From: Nitrobacter hamburgensis X14
GTDB lineage: Bacteria > Pseudomonadota > Alphaproteobacteria > Rhizobiales > Xanthobacteraceae
DNA: 64,000 bases
Direction of reading: 5' to 3'
Assembly (NCBI RefSeq): GCF_000013885.1
Contig: NC_007964.1
Location: 3,086,001 to 3,150,000 of the forward strand
The notes under the pieces are model-generated. The model made no database searches, had not been told where the DNA came from, and saw only the letters and a program-made list of their open reading frames with translations. Position numbers and translations under genes: made by a program. Positions within the stretch are counted from its first letter, which is position 1, and each line of letters begins with the position of its first letter. Positions 36,240-44,433 of this stretch are shown piece after piece.

Positions 36240-37668
36240 ATGCACAAAAGGAACTCAAGATCGTATCGCCTCGGACTGGACCTCGGCTCCAACTCTCTCG
36301 GCTGGTTCGTCACCCATCTTGAGAAACGCGGCGACCGTTATGAACCTGTCGCGCTCGATCCCGGCGGTGTCCGTATTTTCCCCGATGGCCGCGACCCGCA
36401 ATCGGGCATGTCCAACGCCGTCGATCGCCGGATGGCGCGGGGCGCGCGCAAGCGGCGCGACCGCTTCGTCGACCCCTATGCATTGCGCAAGGCCGCGCTG
36501 ACAAACGCCCTGCCTGCGCATCGCGTCGGCCGCGCTATTTTCCACCTCAACCAGCGTCGCGGATTTCAATCCAATCGTAAAACCGACCGCAAGCAGAGCG
36601 AGGACGGCGCCATCAAGCAGGCGGCCTCGAAACTGAAGGCGAGAATGCACGAGGAAGCCGCACCGACACTCGGCGCATTCTTCGCTGACATGCACCTGCG
36701 CAAATCCTATGACGACCAGCAGACTGCGATCCGCGCCGAACTTGTGCGGCTCGGCAAGGATCACCTCACCGGCAACGCCCGCAAGAAGGTCTGGGCCAAG
36801 GTTCGCAAGCGTCTGTTCGGCGATGAGGTGCTGCGGCCGAAGGATACCTCGGACGGTGCGCGCGCCCGCGCCACCACCACCGGCACCAAGGCGAGCTACG
36901 ACTTCTATCCGACCCGCGCGATGCTGCTGGATGAGTTCAATGCCATCTGGGCGGCGCAGCGCGAACACCACCTCGCGATGACGGACGAGGCGAAGGCGGA
37001 GATCGAGCACATCATCTTCTACCACCGCCCGCTGAAGCCTGCGATTGTCGGCAAATGCACGCTCGACCCCGCAACGCGCCCCTTCAAGGAAGACCCCGAA
37101 GGCTATCGCGCACCGTGGTCCCATCCTTTGGCGCAGCGATTTCGTATTCTCTCGGAGGCGCGCAACCTCGAAATCCGCGAAACCGGCAAAACCTCGCGCA
37201 GGCTGACCAAGGACCAGAGCGATCTCGTCGTGGCGGCGCTGCTCGCCAACAGGGAAGTGAAATTCGACAAGCTGCGCACCCTGCTCAAGCTTCCGGCGGA
37301 AGCCAGGTTCAATCTTGAATCAGACCGGCGCTCGACGGCGACCAGACCGCCGCACGGCTGTCGGACAAGAAGAGCTTCAATAAGACGTGGTGCGGGTTTC
37401 CTCCGGAACGGCAGATCGCGATCGTCACCAGACTGGAAGAAACCGAAGACGAAAACGAACTGCTCGCATGGCTCAAAATGGAATGCGCACTTGACGGCGC
37501 AGCGGCCGCGCGCGTCGCCAATACGACGCTGCCGGACGGCCATTGCCGGCTCGGCCTGCGCGCAATCAAAAAGATCGTGCCGATCATGCAGGACGAGTTC
37601 GATGAGGATGGCGTTGCGGGCGCCGGCTATCACATCGTGGCCAAGCGTGCCGGCTACCACCATTCCCG
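36240..37668 (+). pseudogene. cas9: Type II-C Cas9, truncated and frameshifted
   Basis: Starts MHKRNSRSYRLGLDLGSNSL: RuvC-I with the catalytic Asp. The Arg-rich bridge helix follows (RRMARGARKRRDRFVDPYALR), then RAIFHLNQRRGFQSNRK and recognition-lobe sequence (IEHIIFYHRPLKP, SHPLAQRFRILSEARNLEI). After FNLES near 37320 the frame shifts. The next frame continues RPALDGDQTAARLSDKKSFNKTW and GHCRLGLRAIKKIVPIMQDEFDEDG up to AGYHHS near 37668, where Cas9 similarity stops. About 480 of ~1,050-1,100 residues remain. RuvC-II, HNH, RuvC-III and the PAM-interacting domain are absent. No cas1, cas2 or repeat array is seen. Confidence 0.9.
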
Positions 37669-38660
37669 TCGACACATTCCAACAAGGCGGCAACGCCTTC
37701 GGTCGAATATTGAGCGTTGTGACCATCGAACTATTCGCGATCACCGACCGCGTCGATCCCGTCCAGGAACAGGATGCTCGGTGCTTTGCTCTTCGCATCG
37801 CTGAATGCCGATCTGATGGCCTGCAGCATTTCGCCGAGGTGTCGCTTGGCCTGCCACCGCGCAATGCTGCCCAGGATCAACGGCACTCCGCAGGTCTTTG
37901 CCAAAGCTCTTGCGTAGGTCGTTTTGTACCGGGGACACCATGCAGGAGAACGCCGCGATCCACGTCACTCCACGGCAAGGAGCCTTCGGCCCACGCCTTC
38001 GGGTCAACGGCCAGATCGCGTCCCCAACTGCCTGCCTCGCCGAGGCCATGCATGTCGTTCAGGGACGGCACCTCGTCATCTCCGGCACGCATGCCGGAGA
38101 CTTTGGACCGATGTGCCATCAGCCGCTCCAACCGATCGAGCGTTTGCCGGGCGGAGCGCCTCTGACGGATTGCGACGCCGATCACGGACGCCGGAGCCTG
38201 CATCAGCATATCGAGCGAAGCGGAATCCGGCACGAAACCCAGTGTGAGGTGGCAAGAGGCTTCGACATGGCGGCGAGTAGGGCGGCTCCATCGATGCGAC
38301 GGAGTCGGCCGCCGCAATGATGGCTTCCGGGATCGCCTGGGTTGCTTCGGCAACGATGATCTGATGCGATTTATGCAGAATGGTCGCAAGCTCGGTTGTG
38401 CTAAGGGTCGTCTGAGAACCGGAACGTCGAACCTTTGCGAGGTTGAAAACCTCGTAGCTTTTTGGTCCACCAGGTAATGAGCCGCGTCACCGACGTCCGA
38501 CGCAGACATTCCTTCCGGAACGACGGCAATGATGATCGCGGGCAACCCGCGCCGGAGATAGTGCTCCCTTCGAAGGGAGCGGGCCAAAGAACAATACGCA
38601 AGAAACATGGCCGCGTTGGCCTTGAAGGCCTTCACGAGGCCAAGGCCGGGTGAGCAGGGG
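37668..38660 (-). pseudogene. AAA+ ATPase (FtsH-like central domain), broken
   Basis: The minus strand carries GEAGSWGRDLAVDPKAWAEG then LPWSDVDRGVLLHGVPGT. It then loses frame inside the Walker A loop and goes on TYARALAKTCGVPLILGSIA, RWQAKRHLGEMLQAIRSAF, SILFLDGIDAVGDRE and a stop where a longer gene should continue (STEGVAALLECVDG follows). Further frame breaks are near 38450 and 38280. The C-terminal part is missing where it meets the cas9 fragment. Walker B LFLDGID shows it was a real ATPase gene. Confidence 0.75.
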
Positions 38661-38724
38661 AGAGAGGATCTGAACATTGAAAACACCGATGCATGAGAAC
38701 GCACCGCATCAGCGGTGCAGGCAT

Positions 38725-38846
38725 CGGGTGGGACGACTGTTGCAATCAGCAGGTAGGCCGCGCGCGTCAAAGCGCTCCGCAGAGCGGATGAAATCGGCAA
38801 AAGGATTATGGGGAAGTCTTCGCCGCACGCTAAGTCGTCCCACCCG
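38725..38846. repeat. 122-bp stretch bounded by 14-bp perfect inverted repeats
   Basis: CGGGTGGGACGACT at 38725-38738 is repeated inverted at 38833-38846. The interior has no gene. Length and ends suggest a miniature transposable element, but no flanking target duplication is visible, so a large RNA hairpin is also possible. Confidence 0.45.
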
Positions 38847-39039
38847 GTTTGGGTGGCTTTCGACGATCAGCGTATGAAGCGATGGAATTTCATCGTTTGG
38901 AACAAGTAGAGAACATTTCAACAATTGTCAATACGATTCCATGCGTAGAACGGGACGGTCAACAACCTCATCGACGCATGAATGCAGAGATAATGAGCAA
39001 TGCGTGCGTCGCCGTGCTGCGGTTAAAATTCAAAGTATT

Positions 39040-39172
39040 TACAATATGATAACATAAAACGTGAAACGAAACAGCAAAATAAACTTGTACCAGCGCATCA
39101 TAAACAACGTGCAATAACGCAGCATTATTGACTTGTAAACACACAACATAATATACGTGTAATGACACAAAA
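39040..39172. promoter_or_regulatory. Three iteron-like direct repeats upstream of the Fic gene
   Basis: AT-rich DNA holds three related units with cores CATAAAACGTG (39053), CATAAACAACGTG (39099) and CATAATATACGTG (39147), 46 and 48 bases apart. The second and third also share ACTTGTA about 16 bases before the core and agree at about 30 of 49 positions. They end just before the preferred ATG at 39189. Likely binding sites for the AbiEi-like N-terminal domain of the Fic protein. Confidence 0.55.
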
Positions 39173-39188
39173 CTGTGGAACTTGTTTC

Positions 39189-40727
39189 ATGGCTGCTCCA
39201 AACGAAAAGCTCGCAGACTCCCTCGCCATTCTCAAAGAACTGCAAGATGCAGGGCGGCGGATTTTCAAATCCAGCGAGATCACCCGCGTCCACCGCGAGC
39301 GGTTGATCCAGCACGGATTTCTACGCGAGATCATCAAGGGTTGGCTTATGTCCACCGGACCGCAACCTCAAGAAGGTGACACAACGCCTTGGTACGCATC
39401 GTTTTGGGAGTTCTGCTCGCGCTACTGCCGAGATCGGTTCGGGACGACATGGTTTTTATCGCCTGAACATTCGTTGCTGGTTCACGCCGAGGCAACGGCT
39501 ATTCCCGCCCAGGTGATCGTGAACAGTACAAAGGGGGCCAACAATAATCTCAAATTGCTGTTCGGGACGTCACTCTTCGACGTCAAGATCAAGGAGATGC
39601 CGCCCGCAAAAGACATCAGCGAGAAGAACAACCTGCGCCTATACAGCGTCGATGCCGCCCTTCTGAAGGTGTCCGAGCAATTCTTCCAGCAGTACCCCGT
39701 CGAGGCGCAAGTTACGCTCGGCATGGTGCGTGACGTCTCCAGCATCCTCGGAAGATTGCTCGAAGGGGGGCATTCCACCGTTGCAGGGCGGCTCGCAGGC
39801 GCGTTCCGGCGTGTTGGCCGCGAGAGGTTCGCCGACGACATCCTCAAAACCATGAAAAGTGCCGACTACAACGCTCGAGAAAGCGATCCGTTCGCACAGC
39901 AGCAGTATGTCCCTGCGATCGTCGCTGGCGCAGCACCAATCGTTGCTCGACTGAACGCCATTTGGGTGGCCCAACGGCAGGCAGTCCTTGAAGAGTTTCC
40001 GGAAGCTCCCGGCATTCCGGACGACAAGGACAAGTACATGAAATTCGTCGATGGCATTTACAAGAGCGATGCCTATCACTCTTTGTCGATCGAGGGCTAC
40101 AGCGTGACGCCCGAACTGATCGACCGCGTCCGGCAGGGCGACTGGAACCCGCAGGCCGACGAGCGGGACAAAAAGAACCGCGACGCGCTCGCCGCACGCG
40201 GTTATTGGCAAGCGTTTCAGAGCGTAAAAGCGTCAGTCAGCGAAATCCTGAACGGTGCAGACCCCGGATCGTTCGTGCGTGAGAAGCATCGCGACTGGTA
40301 TCGTGAACTCTTCAGCCCGTCCGTTGTTGCCGGCATCCTTAGGCCCGAAGCTCTGGCTGGCTATCGTAACCATCCGGTTTATTTGCGCGGTTCATGGCAC
40401 GTGCCGCCGCGATCCGAGACGGTAGCGGATGGTATGGAAGCGCTATTCGACCTCCTGGAGAAAGAAAAGGAATCCGCAGTACGCGCAGTGCTGGGTCATT
40501 GGCTCGTCGGTTACGTGCATCCATATCCTGATGGAAACGGTCGAATGGCGCGATTCCTCATGAATGCAATGCTTGCTTCAGGCGGATATTCATGGACCAT
40601 TGTGCGAGTCGATGATCGATCTCAATACTTGGCGTGTCTTGAAACGGCCAGCGTCGAGATGAACGTTAGACCGTTTGCGACTTTCCTTGCCGAGCGCGTT
40701 AAGTGGTCGGTCGAACTGGCAGGATGA
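39189..40727 (+). CDS. Fic-domain AMP-transferase with AbiEi-like N-terminal domain
   Basis: 512 residues from ATG 39189 (39162 is a less likely alternative). Residues 1-60 (LADSLAILKELQDAGRRIFKSSEIT, LIQHGFLREIIKGWLMS) resemble the winged helix of AbiEi antitoxins. Residues 60-230 continue as a regulator-type domain. The Fic core is HPYPDGNGRMAR near residue 442, against the consensus HxFxDGNGRxxR, with Tyr for Phe. SLSIEG near residue 300 fits the inhibitory (S/T)xxxE(G/N) motif, so it is self-restrained. Such proteins modify target proteins with AMP. No separate antitoxin gene is seen. It is AT-richer than neighbours, a sign of transfer. Confidence 0.85.
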   Translation: MAAPNEKLADSLAILKELQDAGRRIFKSSEITRVHRERLIQHGFLREIIKGWLMSTGPQPQEGDTTPWYASFWEFCSRYCRDRFGTTWFLSPEHSLLVHAEATAIPAQVIVNSTKGANNNLKLLFGTSLFDVKIKEMPPAKDISEKNNLRLYSVDAALLKVSEQFFQQYPVEAQVTLGMVRDVSSILGRLLEGGHSTVAGRLAGAFRRVGRERFADDILKTMKSADYNARESDPFAQQQYVPAIVAGAAPIVARLNAIWVAQRQAVLEEFPEAPGIPDDKDKYMKFVDGIYKSDAYHSLSIEGYSVTPELIDRVRQGDWNPQADERDKKNRDALAARGYWQAFQSVKASVSEILNGADPGSFVREKHRDWYRELFSPSVVAGILRPEALAGYRNHPVYLRGSWHVPPRSETVADGMEALFDLLEKEKESAVRAVLGHWLVGYVHPYPDGNGRMARFLMNAMLASGGYSWTIVRVDDRSQYLACLETASVEMNVRPFATFLAERVKWSVELAG

Positions 40728-40979
40728 TGGTCGTTACGAAATGTCTGCAGGCGACATTCAGATCTTTTGTTGATCCAGTCTTCACGATTCTTCGTGTCGT
40801 CTCGGTAATTCATTGCCAATTGCCATATCACCATTGTCCCTGATGAGAACGCATTTCGTATACGCCGTCATCAACCATCGAGATCGCTCTGTAGTTCGTC
40901 GATGGTCCTCGAATTGTGGGGAAATACGAAACGCCTGAAGCAGATCAGGAAGCAGCCTTTTCAATCGATCCACCACCAC
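40728..40979. other. Short gene-poor stretch left of the IS630
   Basis: The minus strand has an open frame reading VVDRLKRLLPDLLQAFRISPQ. It may be the tail of a gene split from the sequence at 42150 by the IS630, but no family is recognised and the frames do not rejoin cleanly. Confidence 0.3.
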
Positions 40980-40982
40980 CTA

Positions 40983-42128
40983 GTGGATCGCGTCTGACAT
41001 TTGAATCCGGGATGGGATTCCCATCTGACTGGATGCATGCGAGTCTGGCGCATGCGAACCGGAATTTTCATCACCCTTAAGCCTGCCGACCGCCGCCATC
41101 TGAAGGCGCTGGCGCGGAATCGCAACACCCCACACAAGCATGTTTGGCGGGCCGAGATCGTACTGTTGAGCGCGGACGGTTTCGGCACCCATGAGATCAT
41201 GCGCCGGACCGGCAAGTCGAAGACCTGTGTGTGGCGCTGGCAGGAACGCTTCATGGTGGCGGGTTATGACGGCCTCCTGCACGATAAGACACGCCCCTCG
41301 CGCATTCCGCCGCTGGGGTCGGGCATCGCTGAACGCGTCGTGGCGCTCACCCGGACCGAGCCGCCAGCAGAGGCGACCCACTGGACCTCGGCCATGATGG
41401 CGAAGGTCGTCGATATCAGCGCGAGTTCCGTTCAACGCATCTGGCGCGCCCATGGGCTGCAGCCGCACCGGGTGAAACAGTTCAAGCTCTCCACTGACCC
41501 GCGCTTCGTCGACAAATTGCGCGATGTCGTCGGCCTCTATGTCGATCCGCCCGCCCATGCCGTCGTTCTCTCGGTCGATGAAAAAAGCCAAATCCAGGCG
41601 CTCGACCGCACCCAGCCCGGCTTGCCAATAAAGAAGGGTCGCGCCGGGACGATGACCCACGACTACAAGCGTCATGGCACGACGACACTGTTTGCGGCCC
41701 TCAACGTCCTCGACGGCACCGTCATTGGCCGCAATATGCAGCGCCATCGGCACCAGGAGTTCATCCGCTTCCTCAACGCCGTCGAAGCGCAGGTGCCGCC
41801 GCGAAAGCAAATCCACGCTATCGTCGACAACTATGCAACCCACAAGCACCCGAAAGTGCGCCAGTGGTTGGCCCGGCATCCCCGCTGGGCCTTCCACTTC
41901 ACGCCCACATCAGCATCCTGGCTCAACGCCGTCGAGGGCTTCTTCGCCAAACTCACAAAACGACGACTGAAACGCGGCATCTTCCGATCGGTCGTCGACC
42001 TGCAGGCTGCAATCAATCGCTTCGTAATCGAACATAACGCCGAACCGAAGCCCTTCACATGGACTGCCGATCCCAACAAAATTATCCGAGCCGTCAGACG
42101 CGGGCACCAAGTGTTAGATTCCATCCAC
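40983..42128 (+). mobile_element. IS630-family insertion sequence, complete
   Basis: The left end GTGGATCGCGTCTGACA and the right end, read inward GTGGATGGAATCTAACA, form imperfect terminal repeats. TA stands at both sides (40981-40982 and 42129-42130) inside CTAG on each side, the target duplication expected for IS630. One intact transposase gene fills the element. The TAG stop of that gene uses the right-hand TA. Confidence 0.88.
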
Positions 42129-42131
42129 TAG
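41052..42131 (+). CDS. IS630-family transposase
   Basis: 359 residues. An N-terminal helix-turn-helix (FGTHEIMRRTGKSKTCVWRWQERFMVAGYDGLLHDK) is followed by the DDE domain: VVLSVDEKSQIQALDRTQPG (first Asp), HAIVDNYATHKHPKV (second Asp) and SASWLNAVEGFFAKLTKRR (Glu). All three catalytic residues are present, so it is probably active. ATG 41052 (MRTGIFITLKPADRRHLKAL) fits the family start. Confidence 0.93.
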   Translation: MRTGIFITLKPADRRHLKALARNRNTPHKHVWRAEIVLLSADGFGTHEIMRRTGKSKTCVWRWQERFMVAGYDGLLHDKTRPSRIPPLGSGIAERVVALTRTEPPAEATHWTSAMMAKVVDISASSVQRIWRAHGLQPHRVKQFKLSTDPRFVDKLRDVVGLYVDPPAHAVVLSVDEKSQIQALDRTQPGLPIKKGRAGTMTHDYKRHGTTTLFAALNVLDGTVIGRNMQRHRHQEFIRFLNAVEAQVPPRKQIHAIVDNYATHKHPKVRQWLARHPRWAFHFTPTSASWLNAVEGFFAKLTKRRLKRGIFRSVVDLQAAINRFVIEHNAEPKPFTWTADPNKIIRAVRRGHQVLDSIH

Positions 42132-42149
42132 TTTTGGGATGTAACGGAT

Positions 42150-42513
42150 TCAAGCAGCACTTCGAGCGCGAAGCCATTCCTCCCGAACTGCCAGAAATTC
42201 TCGAAAACGTTCCTTCTGTTTCTCGGTCCCGATTTTCATTGCTCGTATGCTGTCGCTCGCAATCATGTTGATTAACGCGCCGAAACGATGATATTCCTTG
42301 AATTGAAGGAAGTAGTCGATGGTTCGAATGTCGAGGGTCGATCTCCTTCTCATTGGTCCAGTTCTTCTTGAGTGTCACACGATCTTCCTCGTTGACGATC
42401 TCGTAAGGAAAGAGGTCGTCTCTCGGTCTTATCGGCTCAATCATATTGCCCACCCCATCCTGCTCTTTAAAGGGGGGCACGACCGGCGCAACGTCGCGGC
42501 GTGATTTCACCAC
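42150..42513 (-). pseudogene. Unidentified gene, possibly frameshifted
   Basis: One frame reads MIEPIRPRDDLFPYEIVNEEDRVTLKKNWTNEKEID. A second, overlapping frame continues IRTIDYFLQFKEYHRFGALINMIASDSIRAMKIGTEKQKERFREFLAVREEWL to a stop at 42150. The two together look like one gene of about 120 residues broken by one frame loss near 42350, or two overlapping short genes. No family is recognised. It follows the DUF262-type fragment on the same strand. Confidence 0.4.
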
Positions 42514-42538
42514 GGCAACGGCTTTTCAAATGAAACGG

Positions 42539-42801
42539 TCATTTGACCGCGATGGTCGGTGCCGCCGCAGCCACTGGACTTCCAAGTAGATCAATAAGCT
42601 TCTTTCGGAGACGATCTCGCCGGCCAAAATAGAAGGCTTCGAACCCTTCAAGATCGGCGGGCATCTCACCAAGTTCATGCTTGGTGCGATAGTGGACATG
42701 AGATGTTGTATCGGGCAGATGCGCCGACAGCCAAGCTATAGGCAAGGTTGCCCGTTTCTCGTTGTTGATGGCGCCTTCGAGCAGTTGAAGGTTCGGCAAC
42801 A
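42539..42801 (-). pseudogene. C-terminal fragment of a DUF262/GmrSD-like protein
   Basis: MLPNLQLLEGAINNEKRATLPIAWL followed by GFEAFYFGRRDRLRKKLIDLLG matches the C-terminal end of DUF262-DUF1524 proteins, in which NLQLLEG-x-NxxK is the end of the HNH-type nuclease part. The rest upstream was replaced by the IS630-type fragment at 42829. GmrSD relatives act in anti-phage restriction. About 85 of several hundred residues survive. Confidence 0.6.
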
Positions 42802-42828
42802 TGTTTGCGTGAACACGGGAGGTTCGCC

Positions 42829-43215
42829 ATGTCGCCCCTACCACTCCGGGCTGATTTCAACGCACAGACGACACGGGCCGCTGCCAGGCGGTCGAAAGAC
42901 GGGCCGCAGGCGCGGCGACTTCTGGCTCTGGCCGCGATCTACGACGGTGCGACGCGGACGGAAGCAGCCAGGATCGGCGGAGTGGGTGTGCAAATTGTTC
43001 GCGACTGGGTGATGAAGTTCAATGCCCTCGGCCCGGACGGCCTTTTCGATCGCAAGGCGCCCGGGCAACCGTCCCGGCTCAGGGACGAGCATCGTCAGGC
43101 GTTGGCCGCGGTGATCGAAAGCGGGCCGATCCCTGCTATTCACGACGTTGTCCGTTGGCGCATCGTCGATCTCTGCCAGTGGCTGTATGAGGAGTTCAGG
43201 GTCACAGTACCTTCG
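42829..43215 (+). pseudogene. IS630-type transposase, N-terminal fragment
   Basis: MSPLPLRADFNAQTTRAAARRSKDGPQARRLLALAAIYDGATRTEAARIGGVGVQIVRDWVMKFNALGPDGLFDRKAPGQ is the helix-turn-helix half of an IS630 transposase of a different subgroup from the intact one at 41052. Similarity ends near VTVPSQ; the DDE catalytic domain is missing. Confidence 0.8.
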
Positions 43216-43245
43216 CAAGACATAGACCGGATGCAGAACATTCGT

Positions 43246-43272
43246 TGTCCCACTGAGTTTGGAAGTGGGACA
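43246..43272. repeat. Hairpin with 9-bp perfect stem
   Basis: TGTCCCACT (43246-43254) and AGTGGGACA (43264-43272) around a 9-base loop, in AT-rich DNA after the IS fragment. It may be an IS end or a terminator-like structure; a poly-U tract is not present. Confidence 0.4.
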
Positions 43273-43521
43273 AAAGCCAAGGATTTTCCAATGATTTCAA
43301 ATGGGATTTTTGGCAATGGCGCGCCATTCAGAACAAAACTGCGAACTCTTATGTTATTGAAATTACTATATAACTATAGAGTGTCTGGTTAGCTTAACGC
43401 CAATTCTGGATTCTCGCCCACATGTTCGCAGCATTTCCGCTCAAGCCCCGATAGCCGAGATTCATCAGCGGGTCGGCATGCCCGTTCCGTGCCATGGGGT
43501 CCCGATGGCGTCACCGGAATA

Positions 43522-44433
43522 CTATGGTCGCCGCCGAGCGCGCCGTTTCCTGGCACTTGCTCGGGTTGTCTTTTTCGTTCCCGAACCGGCCCGAGTCGCA
43601 CGATGTGAGGCGACATCGGTCTTCGCTGCTGGCTTGGTCTTTCCGGCAGATATCTTGCCTTTTTGCGCTTTGGAGTGTTGGGGTCGCTTTGGGGCTGTGA
43701 AGGCAGAATTTGGGGCATGGAGAGTTTCGGCCATCTCCAGCCCGAATAGAGCGGCGACATCGCTTTCATCAAGCACCTTCCCCGCGCCTGGCGCCGTTGT
43801 TAGCGGAGAATCCTGTCCAGCGCTGGCGAGCATTTCAGTTTCATCCACATCACGCAGCACGAAAAGAAGCTGAGGCTTTTCATCTAGCCTGGCGCCGACA
43901 CCATACAGTGCTGCCGCAACGTGCTTGCACATATCTGCCCAATCAGGACAGCTGCAGGACAGCTTGATTTCCGTCGGCGACGGAAACAGGCCATCACCCT
44001 CTCGACAGACCCGCTCCATCACGCCTTTCGCCAAGCGGCCCTGCAGGAGCTCAACCAGCGAATCGACGGTCCCGGCGCAGTCCCGACAGATGGATTTCCA
44101 GCGTGCCCGCGTAACCGGTGCAATGGCAATCTTGATTTGGTAGAGCTCAGACCCGGCGACCATTGCCAAGATCTCGCCCTTTGCAATTTGCAGGTCGATA
44201 ACGGAGCCGTTTCGGACATAGGTCCGGCCGCGCGGCAAGCGGTTCTCATAGTCGCTGTATCGTTCGAGGTTGACGCACCAAGATTTGCCCCAGAAGCTCT
44301 TGGTAATTATGCGTCCCTCGATCCTAACGGGCGCAACGGATCGTCCCTGCTTCTTGAGCTTGGCCAACTTGCGTTCTGCCTGCCGCCGCTTCTCAGCTAC
44401 CGGCACGTAAGCGTGCCACCCGTAGTAGCTCAT
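43522..44433 (-). CDS. SWIM zinc-finger protein
   Basis: 303 residues. KSFWGKSWCVNLERYSDYENRLPRGRTYVRNGSV is the N-terminal domain that accompanies bacterial SWIM proteins. LSCSCPDWADMCKHVAAALYGVG is the CxCx(n)CxH SWIM finger near residues 160-180. The last 80 residues are Lys/Arg/Ala-rich and likely bind nucleic acid. It overlaps the SNF2 helicase stop by four bases; this pair is conserved and thought to work together on DNA. Function unknown. Confidence 0.88.
   Translation of the reverse strand: MSYYGWHAYVPVAEKRRQAERKLAKLKKQGRSVAPVRIEGRIITKSFWGKSWCVNLERYSDYENRLPRGRTYVRNGSVIDLQIAKGEILAMVAGSELYQIKIAIAPVTRARWKSICRDCAGTVDSLVELLQGRLAKGVMERVCREGDGLFPSPTEIKLSCSCPDWADMCKHVAAALYGVGARLDEKPQLLFVLRDVDETEMLASAGQDSPLTTAPGAGKVLDESDVAALFGLEMAETLHAPNSAFTAPKRPQHSKAQKGKISAGKTKPAAKTDVASHRATRAGSGTKKTTRASARKRRARRRP

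Noticed and set aside
36255..37124. Minus-strand frame of 289 codons opposite cas9
   Set aside because: Composition is shadow-like and no family features are seen; Cas9 motifs on the plus strand explain the region.
38850..39160. Spaced repeats as a possible remnant CRISPR array near cas9
   Set aside because: Units are only partly alike, about 47 bases apart without a conserved 36-bp repeat; promoter iterons fit better. No CRISPR array is seen anywhere in the window.
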